This document shows, one piece after another, positions 7,207 through 16,204 of a stretch of 36,183 bases of DNA. A program made the translations under genes and the position numbers. The notes under the pieces were generated by a model, which saw nothing but the letters and a program-made list of their open reading frames with translations, had not been told where the DNA came from and ran no database searches. The DNA is taken from the NCBI RefSeq assembly GCF_030684035.1, contig NZ_JAUXPI010000059.1, positions 1 through 36,183 on the forward strand, given 5' to 3'. Within the stretch, counting starts at the first letter, position 1. Each line of letters starts with the position of its first letter. The stretch comes from Phaeovulum sp. (GTDB lineage: Bacteria > Pseudomonadota > Alphaproteobacteria > Rhodobacterales > Rhodobacteraceae).

Positions 7207-8122
7207 CCGCCTTGCCCTCTGCGGCCCTGCCATGGCCGCCGAATGGAGCGCCGTCTGCTATGCCCCGGCCGCGCGTGGGGCCGACCTGACGGCGGCACTT
7301 GCCGCGGCACTTGAGGCGGTCGAACGGCAGATGTCGAACTGGCGACCGGGGTCAGACCTCAACCGGCTGAACGCCGCGCCGCCCGGCGCATGGGTGGCGC
7401 TGCCCGCCGATCTGCTGGCGGTGCTGGCCGAAGGGCTGGCGATTGGCGCGGCCTCGGGCGGGGCTTTCGACATGGCGCTGGGCGATCTTGTGGCCGCCTG
7501 GGGCTTTGGCCCGCCGGCGCGGCGGCCCGACGAGGCGGCAATTCGGGCGCTGACCGGGCAGCCGCGCCGCCCCTGCGCCGAGGTGCTGGAACTGGCCGAT
7601 GGCCGCGCCCGTCGGCTTGCGCCGGTGCGGTTCGACCTTTCGGGCATCGCCAAGGGCTACGGCGTCGATGCGATGGCGCGGGTGATGGAGGCGCAGGGCA
7701 TCGCCGACTGGCTGGTGGGCATAGACGGCGAAATGCGCGCGGGCGGCTCCAGGCCCGATGGCGCGGCGTGGAGCGTGGCGATCGAGGCTGCGGAATATGA
7801 AAGCCCTGGGCTGGCGGGCACGGTGGCACTCTGCGACCGCGCCATTGCCAGCTCGGGCGATTATCGAAACTGGATCGGGGTTGGGGCGGCGCGGCTTGGC
7901 CACATCATGCACCCGGCGCGCGCCGCGCCGCTGCAAAACGGGGTTGCGGCGGTCAGCGTGCTGGCACCCAGTTGCTGCGCGGCAGATGCCTGGGCAACCG
8001 CGCTGATGGTGCTGGGGGCCGAGACCGGGGCGGCGCTGGCGCGGGCGCGCGGGCTCGACGCGCTCTTTCAACTGCGCGAGGGCAGCGGGCTGCGCTTCGT
8101 TGGCACCGGGGCTTTTGCCTGA
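7187..8122 (+). CDS. apbE: FAD:protein FMN transferase (ApbE)
   Basis: ApbE moves FMN from FAD onto Ser/Thr of exported redox proteins. The start at 7187 overlaps the previous gene by 20 bases and has GAGGG upstream; ATG at 7232 is an alternative. The 311-residue product shows the family motifs MSNWRPGSDLNRLN, GGAFDMALGDLVAAWGFGP, DLSGIAKGYGVD and IASSGDYRNW, then a C-terminal DAWATAL-like stretch near the metal site. No clear signal peptide is visible, whereas many ApbE proteins are exported lipoproteins, so its compartment is uncertain. The obvious local substrate is Ser94 of the DUF2271 protein. Confidence 0.9.
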   Translation: MSKTSTSRLALCGPAMAAEWSAVCYAPAARGADLTAALAAALEAVERQMSNWRPGSDLNRLNAAPPGAWVALPADLLAVLAEGLAIGAASGGAFDMALGDLVAAWGFGPPARRPDEAAIRALTGQPRRPCAEVLELADGRARRLAPVRFDLSGIAKGYGVDAMARVMEAQGIADWLVGIDGEMRAGGSRPDGAAWSVAIEAAEYESPGLAGTVALCDRAIASSGDYRNWIGVGAARLGHIMHPARAAPLQNGVAAVSVLAPSCCAADAWATALMVLGAETGAALARARGLDALFQLREGSGLRFVGTGAFA

Positions 8123-8170
8123 GGGTTTTTCGCTTTGCGCGCCCCCGGCCGCGCCGTTAGGGTCCGCGCC

Positions 8171-9718
8171 ATGAGCCTTGCCCCCGCCTTGCAGTTTTCG
8201 CACGATCAGGCCGAAGCCTGGGACCAGATTTCCGAGGCGCTGGCTGCCGCCGGGGTGGACCTCGTGAACGGCACGCTGCTGCCCGAAGGCGGCAGCCGCC
8301 GGGTGCTGGCCGTGGTCGGCAAAGCCGGATCGGGCAAGACCATGCTGCTGGCCGAGCTTTGCAAGGCCCTGGCCGCCGCCGGAGTCGATACCGTTTCCGG
8401 CGACTGGGAAGGGCGGCGGCGCAAGGACAGGCGCACGCTGGCCATTCTCGCTCCGACCAACAAGGCCGCTTCGGTGCTGCGCGGGCGTGGCGTGCCCGCC
8501 ACAACGATCCACCGCATTCTCTACACCCCGGTCTATGACCCGCAGTATGAACGCATTGCCGAATGGCTGGCAGGGCAGGGCAGCCGCCCGCAGGTGGAGG
8601 GGCTAAGCGAGGCGGCGCTTGACCGCGCGAAAGCGTTTTACGATGTGGTCAAGTCGATCCCCGGCGCGCTGGCGACAGCGGGGTTGCGCGGTGCCGATTT
8701 CATCAAGGGCTGGAAACGCCGCGACGAGCCCTTGGACATCGGCCTTGTCGATGAAGCCTCGATGCTGGATGAGCGGCAGTTTGACGACCTGCGCGAGATC
8801 TTCCCGACGCTGGTGATCTTTGGCGACCCGGCGCAGCTTGCCCCTGTCGGGCAGTCGGGCGAGATGGTGTTTGACCGGCTCGGCGATGGCCAGAGGCTCG
8901 ATCTGACCCGCATCCACCGGCAGGCGCAAGACAGCCCGATCCTCGACCTCGCGCATGCGCTTGGCGATGAGAGCCTTGGCTTCGAGGCCTTCGAGCAGAT
9001 GGTGCAGGATGCGGCGCGGCGCGACCCGCGCGTGGTCTGGGCCGAGCGGGTGGAGAGCGATCTGATGGCGCGCAGCCCGGTGCTGGTCTGGCGCAACGTC
9101 ACCCGGGTGCGGCTGATCGCGGCGTTTCGCGCCGCACATGGCGCGCCGGTCGATGCGCTCTTGCCCGGCGAGCCGCTGATCTGCGACGGCATCGAGCTGC
9201 CCCTCAAGCACCGCAAGAAGCGGATCGATCTGGAGGCGCGCGGCCTGATCAAGGGCGCGCAGGTGATCTATCTTGGCCCCGGCACCAAGCCCGGTTTTTC
9301 GCGCCTGCATGTGGTCGGGGCCGAAGACCCGAGGTTTTCCGCCGCCTCGATCATCAAGATCGAGCTGGCCGACAGCGAAGAGCCGTTCATTCCCTATGCG
9401 GCGCGGATGGGGGCGGCGTTTCTGCATGGCGCGGCGGTCACCATCCACAAGGCGCAGGGCAGCCAGTGGGATACCGTGCAGGTGTTCGCGCCCGATCTTT
9501 ACGCGGCGGCGCAATCGGGGCGCATCGAGGCGGGCATTCCGCTCTGGAAACGGCTTGCCTATGTCGCCATCACCCGCGCCGAAAACCGCTTGCTCTGGGT
9601 GGTGCGCAACCGGCTGGCGCGGCCCTCGGCCCCGCTTGGCATCGACGATCTGCCGCGCGGGGTGGCGGGGCTGGTGCTTGCGGCGGGCGGCAGCGACGCC
9701 TCCGGCGGGGATATTTGA
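8171..9718 (+). CDS. RecD-like ATP-dependent DNA helicase
   Basis: A superfamily 1 helicase of 515 residues from the ATG at 8171. Walker A is GKAGSGKTML (about 50-59). Walker B is LVDEASML, followed by GDPAQLAPVG (motif III-like). The C-terminal UvrD_C_2 part has VTIHKAQGSQWD and YVAITRAENRLLWV. It lacks the long N-terminal region of RecD2 and the partners RecB and RecC, so it is a short stand-alone RecD/AAA_30 helicase, probably in DNA repair or recombination. Its codon use and strand follow the cluster upstream, but no functional link to it is evident. Confidence 0.8.
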   Translation: MSLAPALQFSHDQAEAWDQISEALAAAGVDLVNGTLLPEGGSRRVLAVVGKAGSGKTMLLAELCKALAAAGVDTVSGDWEGRRRKDRRTLAILAPTNKAASVLRGRGVPATTIHRILYTPVYDPQYERIAEWLAGQGSRPQVEGLSEAALDRAKAFYDVVKSIPGALATAGLRGADFIKGWKRRDEPLDIGLVDEASMLDERQFDDLREIFPTLVIFGDPAQLAPVGQSGEMVFDRLGDGQRLDLTRIHRQAQDSPILDLAHALGDESLGFEAFEQMVQDAARRDPRVVWAERVESDLMARSPVLVWRNVTRVRLIAAFRAAHGAPVDALLPGEPLICDGIELPLKHRKKRIDLEARGLIKGAQVIYLGPGTKPGFSRLHVVGAEDPRFSAASIIKIELADSEEPFIPYAARMGAAFLHGAAVTIHKAQGSQWDTVQVFAPDLYAAAQSGRIEAGIPLWKRLAYVAITRAENRLLWVVRNRLARPSAPLGIDDLPRGVAGLVLAAGGSDASGGDI

Positions 9719-9794
9719 GCTGAAGCAGGCCGCGAGGGGTTTTCGCCGCCTGCCAGCGCGGCTAAAGTTCGGGCCGGGATAACGGGAGGCATGG

Positions 9795-10031
9795 ATGCGC
9801 TGCGTTTTCGTTCAGGTAAGGTGCCAGCCGGGCAAGACCTATGAGGTTGCCGATGCGATCTATGACCGCGAGGTGGTGAGCGAGCTTTACTCGACCTCGG
9901 GCGATTACGACCTGATCGCCAAGGTCTATGTGCCCGATGAGGCCGACGTCGGGCACTACCTCAGCGAAGCGCTGTTCGACATTCCCGGCATCAGCCGCAC
10001 CTTGACGACGATGACCTTCAAGGCATTCTGA
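9795..10031 (+). CDS. Stand-alone Lrp/AsnC ligand-binding domain protein
   Basis: A 78-residue protein with the ferredoxin-like RAM fold of Lrp/AsnC regulators (MRCVFVQVRCQPGKTYEVAD, TSGDYDLIAKVYV, IPGISRTLTTMTFKAF). It has no helix-turn-helix. GGGAGG lies just upstream. Such domains form oligomers, bind amino acids, and may modulate full-length Lrp proteins. It is convergent with the next gene, with only 3 bases between stops. Confidence 0.8.
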   Translation: MRCVFVQVRCQPGKTYEVADAIYDREVVSELYSTSGDYDLIAKVYVPDEADVGHYLSEALFDIPGISRTLTTMTFKAF

Positions 10032-10034
10032 CCG

Positions 10035-10790
10035 TCAGCTGCGCAGAAACCGGAACGCGGCCGAGGCGGCCCATCCCGCCGTCACCGCCAGCACCAGCGA
10101 AAGCAGCCCGTAGGCGAGCGGGTTTTGCCGCGACAGCGCGAAAAGGATGCGCTCGATCCCGACTTTGCGCACCGGCAGGGCGGCGCGATAGGCATCAATC
10201 ACCTTGCCGCCGCGCAGCAGGAAGATGCGGGTCTTGTAGGTGCCTTCCACAAGGTTCGCGGGCAGCCGGAAATCGGCGCGAAACAGCGTGCCCTCGACCA
10301 GCCGAACCGTGCCTTCGGACAGCGAATAAAGCCCCTCGGCCTCGCGGATGCGCAGCAGCGCCTCGGTAAAGGGTCGTGCGTCGTCGACTTCGAGCGGGCC
10401 GGAAAAGGCGCGTACCGCCAGCGGCACCGAAATGCGCTGGCGGACATCTTCGGCGGGGTCGAGAATGTCGGCGAGCGGCCCGGTGCTGGCCACCGCATAA
10501 TAGCTTGGAGTCGCGGCAACTCCGACCTGCTCGGTGTTGATCCAGATCCCCGCCTCGCGGGTCTTCTTGCGGATCGTCACCGCACCCGACGGGCCTTCGA
10601 GCGTGACGATGACTTCGAGCGGCGGCCCCTCGGGTTCGGGCGCATCGCGGCGCACCGCGCCATAGATCAGCACTTCGGAGCCGTCGAAGCGCGCGGTAAT
10701 GCCGATCTCGTCCAGCGACTGCCCGGCAACCACGGTTTCGGCGCTGGCGGGAAGTGCCGCGAGGAGCAGGAGCGCGAGCAGCCGGATCAT
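10035..10790 (-). CDS. TIGR02186 family membrane-anchored protein
   Basis: The 251-residue product has a signal peptide (MIRLLALLLLAALPASA), a periplasmic beta-rich body and a C-terminal helix (about 225-245, LAYGLLSLVLAVTAGWAASA). This is the usual plan of the alphaproteobacterial TIGR02186 family, which recurs beside TSUP exporters. Its start overlaps the end of the exporter gene by 4 bases (ATGA), so the two are co-translated. It probably assists the exporter; the molecular role is unknown. Confidence 0.8.
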   Translation of the reverse strand: MIRLLALLLLAALPASAETVVAGQSLDEIGITARFDGSEVLIYGAVRRDAPEPEGPPLEVIVTLEGPSGAVTIRKKTREAGIWINTEQVGVAATPSYYAVASTGPLADILDPAEDVRQRISVPLAVRAFSGPLEVDDARPFTEALLRIREAEGLYSLSEGTVRLVEGTLFRADFRLPANLVEGTYKTRIFLLRGGKVIDAYRAALPVRKVGIERILFALSRQNPLAYGLLSLVLAVTAGWAASAAFRFLRS

Positions 10791-11707
10791 CCCCCACCCC
10801 CCGGATAGAGCGAGAAAAGCTCGCCCGGCGTCAGCAAGAGATCGAGCGCCAGCTTCGCCGCCACCGCCAGAACCAGCGCCGCCAGAAGCAGCCGCAGTTC
10901 CTCGGCCTTCAGCCGCCCCGAAAGCCGGGTGCCGACCTGCGCCCCGATCACCCCGCCGATGATCAAGAGGAACGCCAGAACCACATCCACAGACTGGTTG
11001 GTGATCGCATGCGCCAGCGTGGTGAAGGCGGAAACGAAGATGACCTGAAACAGCGAGGTGCCGATTACAACCTTGGTCGGCATGCCGAGGATGTAGATCA
11101 TCGCCGGCACCATGATGAAGCCGCCGCCAACCCCCATGATCGCCGCCAGCACGCCGACGACAAAGCCGACCAGAACCGGCGGGATCACCGAGATGTAAAG
11201 CCCCGAGGCGCGGAATTTCATTTTCAGCGGCAGGTTATGGACCCAGTGGTGCTGGTGCCGCTTCACCCTCGGGCCTCCGGGGCGTCGGGAGCGGTGCCAG
11301 GCGCGCAGCCCTTCCTGCGCCATCAAGAGGCCGACGAAGCCCAGAAACACCACATAGGAAAGCTGTACCACAAGGTCGATCTGGCCCATCGCCTGCAACA
11401 GGTTGAAGGCGATGATGCCTGCCCCCGCCCCCGCCACGCCACCCGCCAGCAGCACCAGCCCCATCGGAATATCGACCGCCTTGCGCTTGAGATGCGCCAG
11501 CACCCCCGAAACCGAAGAGGCCACGACCTGATTGGAGCCGGTCGCCACCGCCACGCCGGGCGGAATGCCGATGAAGAACAGCAAGGGCGTGATCAGAAAG
11601 CCGCCGCCGACGCCGAACAGGCCCGAGAGCACGCCGACCACCGCGCCAAGGCCCAAAAGCAGCAGCGCGTTTACGGCAACCTCGGCGATGGGCAGGTAAA
11701 TCAGCAT
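10787..11707 (-). CDS. TauE/SafE (TSUP) family sulfite/sulfonate exporter
   Basis: The 306-residue product from ATG 11707 has about eight hydrophobic helices. The two-fold repeat is visible as GLFGVGGGFLITPLLFFIGIPP near the N terminus and AAIMGVGGGFIMVPAMIYILGMP in the second half, both signatures of TSUP transporters. A longer in-frame start at 11839 gives a non-hydrophobic leader and is rejected. Family members export sulfite, sulfoacetate or other sulfur anions. Substrate cannot be set from sequence. Coupled to the TIGR02186 gene. Confidence 0.85.
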   Translation of the reverse strand: MLIYLPIAEVAVNALLLLGLGAVVGVLSGLFGVGGGFLITPLLFFIGIPPGVAVATGSNQVVASSVSGVLAHLKRKAVDIPMGLVLLAGGVAGAGAGIIAFNLLQAMGQIDLVVQLSYVVFLGFVGLLMAQEGLRAWHRSRRPGGPRVKRHQHHWVHNLPLKMKFRASGLYISVIPPVLVGFVVGVLAAIMGVGGGFIMVPAMIYILGMPTKVVIGTSLFQVIFVSAFTTLAHAITNQSVDVVLAFLLIIGGVIGAQVGTRLSGRLKAEELRLLLAALVLAVAAKLALDLLLTPGELFSLYPGGGG

Positions 11708-11764
11708 GTTCGGGTTCGCGCGGCCTTTTCGGGGGAAAGCTTGCGCCCTGAGCCGGGCACTGTC

Positions 11765-11782
11765 AAACCCCGCCGGGCGGGG
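11765..11782 (-). terminator. Short terminator at the end of the nucleoside operon
   Basis: Read on the minus strand, CCCCGC-CCG-GCGGGG is followed by TTT directly after the stop of the phosphorylase gene. The stem is only 6 bp but fully GC. Confidence 0.45.
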
Positions 11783-11783
11783 C

Positions 11784-12587
11784 TCAGGCGAGGTCGCGCA
11801 GGTATCGTCGCAGCACGCGTTCCAGTTTTGCCGCGCCAAGCGGGGCCATGGCCTTGGTGTGTTCGTGGCTGATCGCCTCGGCCGACATTCCCGCGCCCAT
11901 GTTGGTCACCACCGAAACCGCCGCCACCCGCAGGCCAAGAAAGCGCGCGAGAATAACCTCGGGCACGGTGGACATGCCCACCGCATCGGCACCAAGCACC
12001 TTTGCCGCGCGAATTTCGGCGGGGGTTTCGAACGAGGGCCCGGAGAACCAGCAATAGACGCCTTCGGGCAGCTCCACGCCCTCGGCGCTTGCGGCGGACT
12101 TGAGCGCCGCCCGCATCGCGGGATCATGCGCCTCGGTCATCGGCACGAAGCGCGCATCGTCGGCCTCGCCGATCAGCGGATTGGCCCCGGAAAGGTTGAT
12201 GTGATCGGCAAGCAGCATCAGCCCGCCCGGCGGAATATCGGCTCGCAGCGACCCGGCGGCATTGGTCAGGATCAGGCTTTCGGCACCCAGTGCCTTCAGC
12301 ACTTCCAGCGGCAGGCGCATTTCGGCGGGGTTGCCGCGTTCATAGTAATGCGCGCGCCCGCCGAACACCGCCACCCGCACCCCTTCCAGGTCACCCAGCA
12401 CAAGGCGCGGGTTGTGCCCGGAAACGCCAGCATGCGGAAAGCCGGGCAGATCGGCATAGTCGATTGCCTCCCCCCGCACGGCCTCTGCCAGATGCCCCAA
12501 CCCGGACCCGAGGATCAGCCCGAGCCGCGGCGGTTCCGCCCCGGCGCGGGCGCGGATCAGCGCGGCAAGCTCAGCGCTCCTTGACAT
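11784..12587 (-). CDS. punA: Purine nucleoside phosphorylase (trimeric type)
   Basis: It cleaves purine (deoxy)nucleosides with phosphate to base and (deoxy)ribose-1-phosphate. The 267-residue size suits the trimeric PNP/MTAP family. Motifs seen: GSGLG (27-31, phosphate loop), GGRAHYYE (76-83), TNAAG (108-112), GPSFETPAEIR (183-193) and GMSTVPE (204-210), the last including the substrate-contacting Met. It is the last gene of the minus-strand nucleoside transport operon and overlaps the preceding permease gene by 17 bases, so imported nucleosides are likely its substrate. Confidence 0.92.
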   Translation of the reverse strand: MSRSAELAALIRARAGAEPPRLGLILGSGLGHLAEAVRGEAIDYADLPGFPHAGVSGHNPRLVLGDLEGVRVAVFGGRAHYYERGNPAEMRLPLEVLKALGAESLILTNAAGSLRADIPPGGLMLLADHINLSGANPLIGEADDARFVPMTEAHDPAMRAALKSAASAEGVELPEGVYCWFSGPSFETPAEIRAAKVLGADAVGMSTVPEVILARFLGLRVAAVSVVTNMGAGMSAEAISHEHTKAMAPLGAAKLERVLRRYLRDLA

Positions 12588-13542
12588 AGGCTTGCCCCCC
12601 CGCGCGCGGCGGCGTCGCCTTGCCGATGAACCCGGCCAGAATGACCACGGTCAGAATATAGGGCAGCGCCTGCATGAACTGCACCGGCACCACAAAAAGC
12701 CCTACGTCGATGTTCTGAAACCGGATCGCCACCGCCTCCAGCACACCAAAAAGCATGGTTGCCCCCAGCGCCCGCCACGGCCGCCAGTTGGCGAAGATCA
12801 GCGCCGCCAGCGCAATGAAGCCCTTGCCCGCCGTCATCTCCTTGCCAAAGCCCGCAGAGGGGGCCGAGGTGGCAAGGTAAGCCCCGGCGATGCCGCACAG
12901 GATGCCCGCCATCGCCACCGCCGTATAGCGCAGCCGCAGCACCGAAACGCCAGCGGTATCGACCGATTCCGGGTTTTCGCCCACCGCCCGCAGGCGCAGC
13001 CCGAAACGGGTGCGAAACAGCAGGAACCAGGTCAGTGGCACGATTGCGAAGGCGATATAGACAAGGATGGTGTGGCCCGAAATCAGGTCGTAGTAGACGG
13101 GACCGATCACCGGCACATCGCGCAGCGCATCGGCCCCCGGCAGGGTGATCGATTCGAACCGCGCGGCACCCTTGATCGGCGGCGTGCGGCCACCGAGGTG
13201 AAACAGGTTCTGCCCGATCAGCACCGTCAGCCCCGAGGCCAGAAAGTTGATCGCCACGCCAGAAATAAGCTGGTTGCCGCGAAAGGTGATCGAGGCGAGA
13301 CCGTGGATCGCCGCCAGCGCCAGCGAGCCGCCGATTGCCGCCGCCAGCCCAAGCCAGGCCGAGCCGGTGATCGAGGCCACCGCCCCGGCGGCAAAGGCCC
13401 CCATCAGCATCTTGCCCTCAAGCCCGATGTCGAACACGCCCGAACGTTCCGAATAAAGCCCGGCGAGGCAGGCCAGCAGCAGCGGAATGCCTAACCGCAC
13501 ACCGCTGTCGAGCACCTGGATGAGGGTTGAAAACTCCATCAC
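12571..13542 (-). CDS. ABC transporter permease, nucleoside type (second permease)
   Basis: The 323-residue membrane protein of the BPD_transp_2 (RbsC/NupQ-like) family has about 8-10 helices. The N-terminal part is typical: GLYSERSGVFDIGLEGKML, and the loop FRTRFGLRLRAVGENPESVDTAG carries the coupling-helix residues that contact the ATPase. It overlaps the first permease by 4 bases and forms the channel with it. Confidence 0.88.
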   Translation of the reverse strand: MMEFSTLIQVLDSGVRLGIPLLLACLAGLYSERSGVFDIGLEGKMLMGAFAAGAVASITGSAWLGLAAAIGGSLALAAIHGLASITFRGNQLISGVAINFLASGLTVLIGQNLFHLGGRTPPIKGAARFESITLPGADALRDVPVIGPVYYDLISGHTILVYIAFAIVPLTWFLLFRTRFGLRLRAVGENPESVDTAGVSVLRLRYTAVAMAGILCGIAGAYLATSAPSAGFGKEMTAGKGFIALAALIFANWRPWRALGATMLFGVLEAVAIRFQNIDVGLFVVPVQFMQALPYILTVVILAGFIGKATPPRAGGQAYVKER

Positions 13543-14636
13543 GCGGCCCTCCTGCGGTGCCCGAGCGCGAAGATCCGTTCGACGAGCATGCGCATCATGT
13601 TGTCAAGCGCCCCGGTGAACAGGATCACAAGCGCCTGCACCACCGTGCGCAATTCGATCGGGATTGTGGTCCAAAGCCCAAGCTCGGCCCCGCCCTGATA
13701 GAGAAAGCCGAACAAGAGCGCCGCCAGGAACACCCCGAACGGGTGGTTGCGCCCCATCAGCGCCACCGCGATGCCAATGAAGCCCGCCCCTTCGACCGCG
13801 TTCAGCACCAGCCGCTCGGCCTCTCCCATTACGTTGTTGATTGCCATCATGCCCGACAGGCCGCCGGACAGCAGCATCACATACATGGTGATGCGGAACG
13901 GCGAGATACCGGCGTAAACCGCCGCCGATTCCGATTTGCCAAAGGCCCGGATCGCATAGCCAAGCCGCGAGCGGAACAACAGGTACCAGACCGCCACACA
14001 AGCCGCGAGCGCCACGAAAAGGGTGATGTTGGCGGGGGTGTTCTTGTCGAAATAGCTGCCGATCAGCGGCAGGTCATGCAGCGTCGGCAGATGCGCGCCT
14101 TTGGGAAAGCGCGCGGTGGCGGGGTCCATGCTGCCCGCCGGGCGCAGGATATTGACCAGCACATAGTTCAAAAGCGCCGCACCGATGAAGTTGAACATCA
14201 TCGTGGTAATGACGATGTGGCTGCCGCGCCGCGCCTGCAACCAGGCCGGAATCGCCGCCCAGGCCGCGCCAAAGACGATTGCGCCCAGCATTGCCGCGGG
14301 CAAGGCCAGCGTCCAGTGCGGCCAGGGCAACGCCAGCGCCACCACCGCCACGCCAAGCCCGCCGAGCATCGCCTGCCCCTCGCCGCCGATGTTGAACAGG
14401 CTGGCGCGGAAAGCGATCGAAACCGCCAGCCCGGTGAACATGAAGTTGGTTGCGTAATAAAGCGTGTAGCCCCAGCCATAGGCCGAGCCGAGCGCGCCAT
14501 CGACCATCAGCTTCAGCGCCTCCCACGGGTTTTCCCCGATGTAGAGAATGACCAGCGCCGAAATGCCGAATGCGGCAATGATGCTCATCAGCGGGATCAG
14601 CACCACATCCGCCCATGCCGGAAGCCTGCCCATCAT
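13539..14636 (-). CDS. ABC transporter permease, nucleoside type (first permease)
   Basis: The 365-residue BPD_transp_2 family permease (NupP-like) has a long hydrophobic course. It carries ASLFNIGGEGQAMLGGLG near the centre and the coupling segment FRSRLGYAIRAFGKSESAAVYAG. It is longer than its partner, as usual for this pair. It overlaps the ATPase gene and the second permease gene by 4 bases each, so the three are translationally coupled. Confidence 0.88.
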   Translation of the reverse strand: MMGRLPAWADVVLIPLMSIIAAFGISALVILYIGENPWEALKLMVDGALGSAYGWGYTLYYATNFMFTGLAVSIAFRASLFNIGGEGQAMLGGLGVAVVALALPWPHWTLALPAAMLGAIVFGAAWAAIPAWLQARRGSHIVITTMMFNFIGAALLNYVLVNILRPAGSMDPATARFPKGAHLPTLHDLPLIGSYFDKNTPANITLFVALAACVAVWYLLFRSRLGYAIRAFGKSESAAVYAGISPFRITMYVMLLSGGLSGMMAINNVMGEAERLVLNAVEGAGFIGIAVALMGRNHPFGVFLAALLFGFLYQGGAELGLWTTIPIELRTVVQALVILFTGALDNMMRMLVERIFALGHRRRAA

Positions 14637-16198
14637 GCCGCCTCCGTGCCGACACCGGCCATCAACAGGCCAAGCTCGCGCTGATCGGTTTTCTCCGGGT
14701 CGCGCTCGCCCATGATGCGACCGTCGAACATCACCGCGATCCGGTCGGACATCGAGAGTATCTCGTCAAGCTCGACCGAAACCAGCAGCACCGCCTTGCC
14801 CGCATCGCGCAGCGCGATGATCTGTTTGTGAATGAACTCGATCGCGCCAATATCCACCCCGCGCGTCGGCTGGCCGACCAGCAACAGGTCAGGGTTGCGC
14901 TCGATCTCGCGCGCCAGCACCAGTTTTTGCTGGTTGCCGCCGGAAAAGCTTTTCGCGGGCAGCATCGGGCTGGGCGGGCGCACGTCGAATCGCTCCAGCT
15001 TTCTTGCGGCCTCGGCAATGATGCCCGCATTGTCCATCAACAGCGCGTTGGACTGGTATTCGGGCGCGTTGTGATAGCCGAAGATCAGGTTTTCCCAAGC
15101 GGTGAAATCCATGATCAGGCCAAGGTGCTGGCGGTCCTCGGGCACATGCGCAATGCCGCGCGCGCGCCGGGTCTGGCCATCGGAATGGTGCCCGGAAAGG
15201 TCAATCTCCTGGCCGTTGATCCGCACCGTGCCGGTCGCCTTCTGAAACCCGCCAAGCACCTTGAGCAGTTCCGACTGACCGTTGCCCGATACCCCGGCGA
15301 TGCCGAATATTTCGCCCGCGCGGATCGCAAAGCTGATCCCCTTCACCCGCTCGACCCCGTCGGCGTCGATCACCCGCAGGTTTTCCACCTCGAGCACATT
15401 GGCACCGGGGTTTGCTGGGCCCTTGGTCACATCCAGCAGCACCTTGCGCCCCACCATCAACTCGGCCAGCGCCTCGGGGCTGGTCTCGGAGGTCTTGACC
15501 GTCGCGGTCATCTCGCCGCGCCGCATCACGCTGACCGTATCGGTGATCTCCATGATCTCGCGCAGCTTGTGGGTGATGAGGATGATCGTCTTGCCCTGTT
15601 CGCGCAGGTTGCCGAGGATGCGAAACAGATGGTCGGCCTCGTCGGGGGTCAGCACCCCGGTCGGTTCGTCGAGGATGAGCACTTCGGCGTGGCGATAAAG
15701 CGCCTTCAATATCTCAACTCGCTGCAACTGGCCGACTGAAAGCTCTTCGATCAGCGCATCGGGGTCCACCTCAAGCGCATATTCCTCGGCCAGTTGCGCC
15801 AGCGCAACGCGCGCACGGGCCAGCGATGGGTGCAAGAGCATGCCCTCTTCAACGCCCAGAATGACGTTCTCCAGCACGGTGAAATTCTGCACCAGCTTGA
15901 AATGCTGGAACACCATGCCGATGCCCGCGCGGATCGCCGCCTGACTGTCATGAATGATCGTCGGCTTGCCGCGAATGAATATCTCGCCCGCGTCGGCCCG
16001 GTAAAACCCGTAAAGGATCGACATCAGCGTCGATTTGCCCGCGCCGTTCTCCCCGATGATGCCGTGGATGGTGCCTGGCATCACCCGAATGGAAATGTCC
16101 TTATTCGCCTGCACCGGCCCGAAGGCCTTTGAAATGCCGCGCAATTCTATCGCTGGGGCGGCAGTTTCCCGCCGCCCCGAAGGCTGAGCTTTCGCCAT
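14633..16198 (-). CDS. Nucleoside ABC transporter ATPase with two nucleotide-binding domains
   Basis: The 521-residue protein has two tandem ABC domains, as in RbsA/NupA. The first has Walker A GENGAGKST (49-57), a degenerate signature LSVGQLQRVEIL and Walker B VLILDEPTGVLTP. The second has a degenerate P-loop GVSGNGQSELLKVLGG without the Lys-Ser/Thr pair, and the signature FSGGNQQKLVLARE. One degenerate site is normal for this family. It powers purine nucleoside uptake through the two downstream permeases. Confidence 0.92.
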   Translation of the reverse strand: MAKAQPSGRRETAAPAIELRGISKAFGPVQANKDISIRVMPGTIHGIIGENGAGKSTLMSILYGFYRADAGEIFIRGKPTIIHDSQAAIRAGIGMVFQHFKLVQNFTVLENVILGVEEGMLLHPSLARARVALAQLAEEYALEVDPDALIEELSVGQLQRVEILKALYRHAEVLILDEPTGVLTPDEADHLFRILGNLREQGKTIILITHKLREIMEITDTVSVMRRGEMTATVKTSETSPEALAELMVGRKVLLDVTKGPANPGANVLEVENLRVIDADGVERVKGISFAIRAGEIFGIAGVSGNGQSELLKVLGGFQKATGTVRINGQEIDLSGHHSDGQTRRARGIAHVPEDRQHLGLIMDFTAWENLIFGYHNAPEYQSNALLMDNAGIIAEAARKLERFDVRPPSPMLPAKSFSGGNQQKLVLAREIERNPDLLLVGQPTRGVDIGAIEFIHKQIIALRDAGKAVLLVSVELDEILSMSDRIAVMFDGRIMGERDPEKTDQRELGLLMAGVGTEAA

Positions 16199-16204
16199 CG
16201 CCGA

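Noticed and set aside
13527-14684. Plus-strand open frame of 385 codons over the permease gene
   Set aside because: It is antisense to a clear ABC permease and has the His/Arg/Gln-rich make-up of shadow frames.
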